From Spirochaetia bacterium (GTDB lineage: Bacteria; Spirochaetota; Spirochaetia; Treponematales; Breznakiellaceae), in assembly GCA_025997595.1 (NCBI GenBank), contig BNUU01000001.1, positions 1 to 64,000 of the forward strand: a DNA stretch of 64,000 bases, read 5' to 3'. The notes under the pieces are model-generated. The model saw nothing but the letters and a program-made list of their open reading frames with translations. It was not told the origin of the DNA and searched no databases. A program made the position numbers and the translations under genes. Of the stretch, positions 59,270-64,000 are shown one piece after another (position 1 is the first letter of the stretch; every line of letters starts with the position of its first letter).

Positions 59270-60394
59270 ATGAAAAAGATCATGGTGATTCTTTTGGCAT
59301 TGGCGGCGGCTGGTTCCTTTGTTGGGTGTACCAAAAAGGAAGCGGCCAACAGCGGTTCGGCACAGGCGGCGGCGGGTCTCAAGATCGGTATCGTGACCAC
59401 CTCCGGGGTGGACGACAAGTCCTTCGGGCAGGACTGCTATAACGGCATTCTGGATTTTATCAAGAGCAACAGCGAAGCCACGGTAACTCCGGTGAAGGAA
59501 CCGGATATCAGCAAGGTGCTTGACGCCGTGGCGGATGTGATCGCCGACTACGATGTGCTGGTACTGCCCGGTTTCCAGTTTGCCCCGGTGGGCCAGCTCC
59601 TGCTGGATAATCCTGACCGCAAGGTTATTCTGGTGGATACCGCCCCCACGGACGCGGCGGGAAAAACCATCGAACTTGATAACGTGTATTCCATGCAGTT
59701 CCACGAGGAAGAGAGCGGATTCTTCGCCGGTATCGCCGCGGCGCTGGAAACAAAGACGGGCAAGGTGGCGGTGGTAAACGGTATCGCCTTTCCCTCCAAT
59801 GTAAACTACCAGTACGGATTTATGTCCGGGGTGAATTACGCCAACAAACACTACGGCGTCAATGTTCAGTGTGTGGCGCTGCCCTCCTATTCCGGCACCG
59901 ATGTTACCGGGAAAGCGGTTGGGGGCAATTACATCGGCGGCTTTGCCGATGAAGCCACCGGTAAGGTAATCGGCTCCGCCCTGATCGATCAGGGTGCGGA
60001 CGTGCTCTTCGTGGCCGCCGGCAGTTCCGGTAACGGGGTGTTCACCGCCGCCAAGGAAGCCAATGGGGTCGCCCTTGTCGGGGTCGATGTGGATCAGTAC
60101 GATGACGGTTTCAAGGGATCGGAGAATATCATTCTTACCTCGGGGCTCAAGGTGATGCACAGTAATGTTACCAAACAGCTCCAGGCCATCAAGGACGGAA
60201 CCTTTAAGGGGAAGAACGAAACCCTGGGGGCCTCCACGGATTCCACCGGCTATGTTTCAGCCCAGGGCCGGCACAAACTTTCCGCCAACACCCTGAGCAA
60301 GTTACAGGAAGCCTACGGCCTCCTCAAAGCGGGAACCATTGTCCCCGCCGCGAACTTCAACGGCCACACCCCGGAGAATTTCCCCGGGTTATAA
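59270..60394 (+). CDS. PnrA/BMP-family purine nucleoside-binding lipoprotein
   Basis: A 374-residue lipoprotein with signal MKKIMVILLALAAAGSF and lipobox FVGC. The BMP/PnrA fold is seen in IGIVTTSGVDDKSFGQ (the Asp-Ser-Phe loop), VNYQYGFMSGVNY and VGVDVDQYD. The T. pallidum homologue TmpC/PnrA binds purine nucleosides, and the neighbouring PNP supports the same ligand here. AGGAGG precedes the ATG. It delivers substrate to the ABC permeases that follow. Confidence 0.93.
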   Translation: MKKIMVILLALAAAGSFVGCTKKEAANSGSAQAAAGLKIGIVTTSGVDDKSFGQDCYNGILDFIKSNSEATVTPVKEPDISKVLDAVADVIADYDVLVLPGFQFAPVGQLLLDNPDRKVILVDTAPTDAAGKTIELDNVYSMQFHEEESGFFAGIAAALETKTGKVAVVNGIAFPSNVNYQYGFMSGVNYANKHYGVNVQCVALPSYSGTDVTGKAVGGNYIGGFADEATGKVIGSALIDQGADVLFVAAGSSGNGVFTAAKEANGVALVGVDVDQYDDGFKGSENIILTSGLKVMHSNVTKQLQAIKDGTFKGKNETLGASTDSTGYVSAQGRHKLSANTLSKLQEAYGLLKAGTIVPAANFNGHTPENFPGL

Positions 60395-60421
60395 TCGCAT
60401 TGTTTAAGAAGGAGTAATGCT

Positions 60422-61957
60422 GTGAGCGATGGCGAATATATCGTGGAGATGAGGAACATCACCAAACGGTTCCCCGGTATTGTCGCTAACGACGGTATTT
60501 CTCTGGGGATCAGGGGGGGAGAGATCTTCGCCTTCCTTGGGGAAAACGGCGCGGGGAAGTCCACGCTCATGAGCATGCTCTTTGGGATGTACGAACCGGA
60601 TGAGGGTGAAATTTTTATCCGGGGCGAAAAGGTAACCCTGTCTTCTTCAAATGCCGCTGCGGCCCTCAACATCGGCATGGTGCATCAGCACTTCAAATTA
60701 ATTTCCAACTATACCATTGCGGAAAATATCGTTCTGGGGATCGAGCCCCTGAAAAAAGCCGCGGGGCTTTTCCCCTGCGTTGATATCAAAACCGCGGAGA
60801 AAAAGATACGGGACCTTTCAAAGTCCTACGGCCTTGAGGTTGATCCAACCCTGCGGATCGAACAGGTGAATGTGTCCACCCAGCAGCGGGTGGAAATTCT
60901 CAAAATGCTTTACCGGGAAGCGGAGATTCTGATCTTCGATGAACCCACTGCGGTGCTTACCCCCCAGGAAATCGAATTCCTCCTTGAGATCATGGGGGAG
61001 CTGCGGAAGAAGGGCAAGACCATCATCCTGATCACCCACAAGCTTGAGGAGATTAAGCAGATCGCCGACCGCTGCGCCATTCTGCGCCGGGGCAAGTTAA
61101 TAAAAGTGCTGCCCGTAAAGGACGCCTCCACCCAGGAGCTTGCCAATTTGATGGTGGGCCGGGAAGTTTCCATGAGTCTTGAAAAAACGCCGTCCCGCTT
61201 CGGGGATGTCGTCCTTGAGGTTGAAGGCTTAACGGTCCGCAATGAGGATCATTTTGAGGTGGTAAAGGATGTTTCCTTCTCCATCCGGGGGGGCGAGATT
61301 TTTGCCATCGCCGGGGTTTCCGGCAACGGCCAGATCGAAATTGCGGATGCCATCGCGGGGCTGGCAAAACCCCACCGGGGCAGGATCAGTCTTAAGGGGC
61401 AGGATATTGCGGGGGACAGTATCCGCGCCCGCACCGAGGCGGGCATTGCCTATATCCCCGAGGACCGGCAGAAGTACGGGGTGATACTGGACTTTACCCT
61501 GGGGGAAAATCTGGGGATCAAGAAGTACTATGTGCCGCCCTTTTCCGAAGGGGGGGTGCTGCGGCCTGAGGGGTTCCGGCAGTTCGCCGAGGACCTTATT
61601 GTCCGTTACGACATCCGCAGCGGGGAGGGGGCGAAGACCCCGACCCGGTCCATGAGCGGCGGTAACCAGCAGAAGGCCATTGTGGCCCGCGAGATTGCCC
61701 TGGATTCTGATCTGCTGATCTTTGTCCAGCCCACCCGGGGGCTTGATATCGGGGCCATTGAAAATATCCAGAAACAGATCCTTGATGAACGGGACAGGGG
61801 AAAGGCGGTGCTCCTTATTTCACTGGAGCTTGATGAGGTGATGGGCCTCGCCGATACCATCGGTGTTATCTTTAACGGGGAGCTCCTTAAAGTATCCCCC
61901 GCAGGTGAACTCAGTACCGAAGAAGTAGGAAAATACATGATGGGGGTGAAGGGATGA
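60422..61957 (+). CDS. Nucleoside ABC transporter, double ATPase subunit
   Basis: A 511-residue fused ATPase with two ABC domains. Domain 1 has Walker A GENGAGKST (about 40-48), a signature VSTQQRVEIL and Walker B ILIFDEPTAVL. Domain 2 has the degenerate loop GVSGNGQIEI in place of Walker A, as usual for this YufO/RbsA-like class, the signature MSGGNQQKAIVARE, and Walker-B-like LLIFVQPTRGLD. The GTG start has AAGGAG upstream. It overlaps the first permease gene by 4 bp. Confidence 0.94.
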   Translation: MSDGEYIVEMRNITKRFPGIVANDGISLGIRGGEIFAFLGENGAGKSTLMSMLFGMYEPDEGEIFIRGEKVTLSSSNAAAALNIGMVHQHFKLISNYTIAENIVLGIEPLKKAAGLFPCVDIKTAEKKIRDLSKSYGLEVDPTLRIEQVNVSTQQRVEILKMLYREAEILIFDEPTAVLTPQEIEFLLEIMGELRKKGKTIILITHKLEEIKQIADRCAILRRGKLIKVLPVKDASTQELANLMVGREVSMSLEKTPSRFGDVVLEVEGLTVRNEDHFEVVKDVSFSIRGGEIFAIAGVSGNGQIEIADAIAGLAKPHRGRISLKGQDIAGDSIRARTEAGIAYIPEDRQKYGVILDFTLGENLGIKKYYVPPFSEGGVLRPEGFRQFAEDLIVRYDIRSGEGAKTPTRSMSGGNQQKAIVAREIALDSDLLIFVQPTRGLDIGAIENIQKQILDERDRGKAVLLISLELDEVMGLADTIGVIFNGELLKVSPAGELSTEEVGKYMMGVKG

Positions 61958-63084
61958 ACAAGCCTGCTGCCGCCGGGGGAAAATTCCATTGGCTTGCCCG
62001 GCTCCTTGCGGATGATAAAACCAGTCCCGCGGCGGTCCCCCTCTTTTCCATTCTGCTTACGATAATCGCAGCATCACTGTTGCTGCTTATTTTGGGAAAA
62101 AATCCCCTTGTTGCAATGGCAGCTTTTCTGCGGGGCAGCGGTTTTATGATCAAGCCCTCCTATGCCGGCGGGCAGAATATGTTTACGGATTTTCTGTCAT
62201 TTCTCGGCATCCTCTCCCCCATGCTCCTTGCGGCCCTGGCGGTGATCGTCGCACTCAAGGCGGGGATGTTTAACATCGGCATCGCCGGGCAGATGCTGGC
62301 TGCGGGCTTTATCGCCACCGTGTTTGTGGGCTACTCCCCGCTGCCCGCCCTTATCGCGCGGCCTTTGGTAATACTGATAGCCGTCGTGGCGGGGGCTGTT
62401 ATGGGCGCCCTGGTGGGCTTCCTTAAATACCGCTTTAACATACACGAAGTGGTTTCTACCATCATGTTTAACTATATTACGAGCTATGTTACGGGCTTTT
62501 ATATCAATACGTACTTTGTGGATATCATTTCCCGTTCGTCAAAGGTATGCAGCGCCGCTTCCCGGCTTACTATTTCCGGCATTACCCTGGGAAGGCTGCG
62601 GCCCACGATCCCCCTGGGCATCATTATCGCGCTGGCGGCGGTCTTTATCATCCGCTTTTTGATGGAAAAGACCACCCTTGGCTTTGAGCTTAAAGCGGTG
62701 GGCCTCAACCGGGACGCCGCCAAATACGCCGGCATCCGCCAGGGCAGGAGCATTATGCTGGCCATGCTTATTTCGGGGGCCCTTGCGGGGCTCGCGGGGG
62801 TTACCTATTATTTGGGCTATTACAACACCATTGTGCCAAAAGCCCTGGCGAGCATGGGTTACGACGCCATTGCCGTTTCCCTTTTGGGAAACCTCAGCCC
62901 CGTGGCGGCGATCTTCGCTTCGGCGCTGGTTACCATTTTTCAGAAGGGCAGCGTATACATGAGTTCCATCGTTGGTGTGCCCAAGGAAATTGCATCGGTA
63001 ATAACAGGAATACTGTTACTGTTCAGCGCCTGCGGTACCTACATCCGGTACCGGGCCCATTCGCATATGGAAAGGAGCCTGTGA
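61954..63084 (+). CDS. Nucleoside ABC transporter permease 1 (YufP-like)
   Basis: A 376-residue inner-membrane permease with about eight to nine helices, of the BPD_transp_2 (ribose/branched-chain type) family. The cytoplasmic loop ELKAVGLNRDAAKYAGI is the ATPase-contact motif of this family. The ATG overlaps the ATPase stop (ATGA). It pairs with permease 2. Confidence 0.93.
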   Translation: MNKPAAAGGKFHWLARLLADDKTSPAAVPLFSILLTIIAASLLLLILGKNPLVAMAAFLRGSGFMIKPSYAGGQNMFTDFLSFLGILSPMLLAALAVIVALKAGMFNIGIAGQMLAAGFIATVFVGYSPLPALIARPLVILIAVVAGAVMGALVGFLKYRFNIHEVVSTIMFNYITSYVTGFYINTYFVDIISRSSKVCSAASRLTISGITLGRLRPTIPLGIIIALAAVFIIRFLMEKTTLGFELKAVGLNRDAAKYAGIRQGRSIMLAMLISGALAGLAGVTYYLGYYNTIVPKALASMGYDAIAVSLLGNLSPVAAIFASALVTIFQKGSVYMSSIVGVPKEIASVITGILLLFSACGTYIRYRAHSHMERSL

Positions 63085-64000
63085 TGGATACGATTCTTAT
63101 CGACGGCCTTTCCTTTGCGCTGCCCCTGTTGATCATGGCTATCGGCGGTATTTACTGCGAACGCAGCGGCATCACCATGCTGGCCCTGGAGGGGCTCCAG
63201 GGTTTCGGCGCATTCACCGGTGCGGCGGCGGTGGTCCTCTGCGGCCTCAAACTGGGTATGGGTTCCCCATCGCTCATCTATATCGCCATGGCGGTTTCTA
63301 TGATCGGGGGCCTGGTGTTTTCACTTATCCACGCGGGGCTCTGCATCAAGTTCCGGGCCCAGCAGGTGATCAGCGGGGTGGTGGTAAACACCCTGGCCAT
63401 GGCGCTCACCACCTTTCTTACCAGCGTGATCAACGGCCTTATCACCGGGGACGCATCAAACAAATTTCAGATCGGGGTGTCCATCCGTTTTACCGTCCCC
63501 GGCCTTTCCCGGATTCCGGTGCTGGGGGGCCTCTTTAAAAACATGTACCCCTTCGAGATCGTGATCCTCGCAATCGCCTTTATTGCCTGGTATGTGCTGT
63601 ATAAAACCCCCTACGGCCTGCGTCTGCGGGCCTGCGGCGAAAATCCCCACAGCCTTGACGCCGCCGGCGGGGATGTGGGAAAAACCCGGCTTATGGCGGT
63701 GATGATCTGCGGCGCGCTTTCCGGCCTCGGGGGCATCTTCCTGGCCTATTCCATCTCCGCCAACTATTCCCCCAATATCTACATGGGTTACGGTTACCTT
63801 TCCATCGCGGCGCTGATCTTCGGCAACTGGAAGATACTGCCCACCTTTGCGGTGTGCCTCTTTTTCGGCTTTGCAAAATCCGCAGGGTACCAGCTCTGCC
63901 TCTTTTTGGGGATGCCCGGCAACTATTCTGACCTGCTCCTGGTGCTGCCCTATGTGCTTACCCTGCTGCTGCTGATCTTCTTTTCCCGGCACAACCATCC
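63084..64000 (+). CDS. Nucleoside ABC transporter permease 2 (YufQ-like), 3' end outside window
   Basis: Open from an ATG at 63084 to the window edge (305 complete codons). It overlaps the previous stop by one base (TGATG) and has AAAGGAG at about 63070-63076. The product is a multi-helix BPD_transp_2 permease (MAIGGIYCERSGITMLALEG near the N-terminus, LRLRACGENPHSLDAAG in the ATPase-contact loop). Only a few C-terminal residues are missing by comparison with the family (usually about 305-320). Confidence 0.93.
   Translation, partial: MDTILIDGLSFALPLLIMAIGGIYCERSGITMLALEGLQGFGAFTGAAAVVLCGLKLGMGSPSLIYIAMAVSMIGGLVFSLIHAGLCIKFRAQQVISGVVVNTLAMALTTFLTSVINGLITGDASNKFQIGVSIRFTVPGLSRIPVLGGLFKNMYPFEIVILAIAFIAWYVLYKTPYGLRLRACGENPHSLDAAGGDVGKTRLMAVMICGALSGLGGIFLAYSISANYSPNIYMGYGYLSIAALIFGNWKILPTFAVCLFFGFAKSAGYQLCLFLGMPGNYSDLLLVLPYVLTLLLLIFFSRHNH

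Noticed and set aside
1..64000. tRNA, rRNA, riboswitch or CRISPR elements
   Set aside because: Reading the intergenic regions showed no cloverleaf, rRNA-like sequence, known riboswitch core or repeat-spacer array that I could support.

Overview
The window looks like chromosome of a host-associated spirochaete, most likely a termite-gut Treponema. The evidence is two copies of a large spirochaete-specific protein (DUF5312-like), a PilZ-type protein, many lipoproteins with relaxed lipoboxes, a PnrA/TmpC-like purine nucleoside operon, BspA-type leucine-rich repeats, and fermentative anaerobic enzymes (pyruvate:ferredoxin oxidoreductase, flavodiiron protein). Most of the window is moderately GC-rich; 48.0-51.4 kb and 56.3-58.0 kb are clearly AT-rich. 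This assignment is inference from gene content only.

Layout. 1-8 kb: the 5' part of a GH36 alpha-galactosidase leaving the window on the left, pth, an SDR dehydrogenase, mazG, a GabT-like aminotransferase, a DUF5312-like protein and a repeat-bearing lipoprotein. 8-17.3 kb: nifJ (PFOR), then a Tat-exported flavoprotein reductase with an FrdB-like iron-sulfur subunit and a TetR regulator, then the second DUF5312-like gene with a DUF4398-like lipoprotein. 17.3-25.5 kb: a CHASE2-adenylate-cyclase-like membrane protein, a nagA-nagB-NlpC/P60 amino-sugar operon, a CheY-flavodiiron pair and dus. 25.6-36.4 kb: an AtuA/DUF4387/CitMHS operon, an NHL-repeat plus CUT1-type ABC importer operon, an aldo/keto reductase lacking its usual catalytic lysine, and a NarL-type two-component pair. 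36.5-48 kb: a lipoprotein preceded by a translated leader with a 16-base poly-C (poly-G on +) tract, PilZ, TPR, addA-addB and a DUF985 cupin.

48-58.4 kb is accessory DNA. Two AT-rich blocks contain genes followed by attC-like inverted-repeat sites ending in GTTAGGC, as in integron gene cassettes. One cassette encodes a GmrSD-type DUF262/HNH protein. A truncated attC-like half-site abuts an orphan IS630 ORF. Between the AT-rich blocks lies a co-directional cluster: AAA+ ATPase, CX5R phosphatase, LRR protein, TPR/DUF4116 protein and a cap-less HAD hydrolase. No integron integrase is present in the window.

58.4-64 kb: a coherent purine nucleoside uptake and phosphorolysis operon (PNP, PnrA-like lipoprotein, double ATPase, two permeases), the last gene leaving on the right.

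Strongest unusual signals: the poly-C reading-frame switch at 38.2 kb; the attC-like cassette sites; a dispersed 36-39 bp palindrome family at gene ends and starts (3.9, 25.6, 27.0, 33.3 kb); several genes with a -10 box about 6 nt before the start codon and no Shine-Dalgarno (leaderless candidates); and a Tat-lipoprotein flavin reductase with no membrane-anchor subunit.
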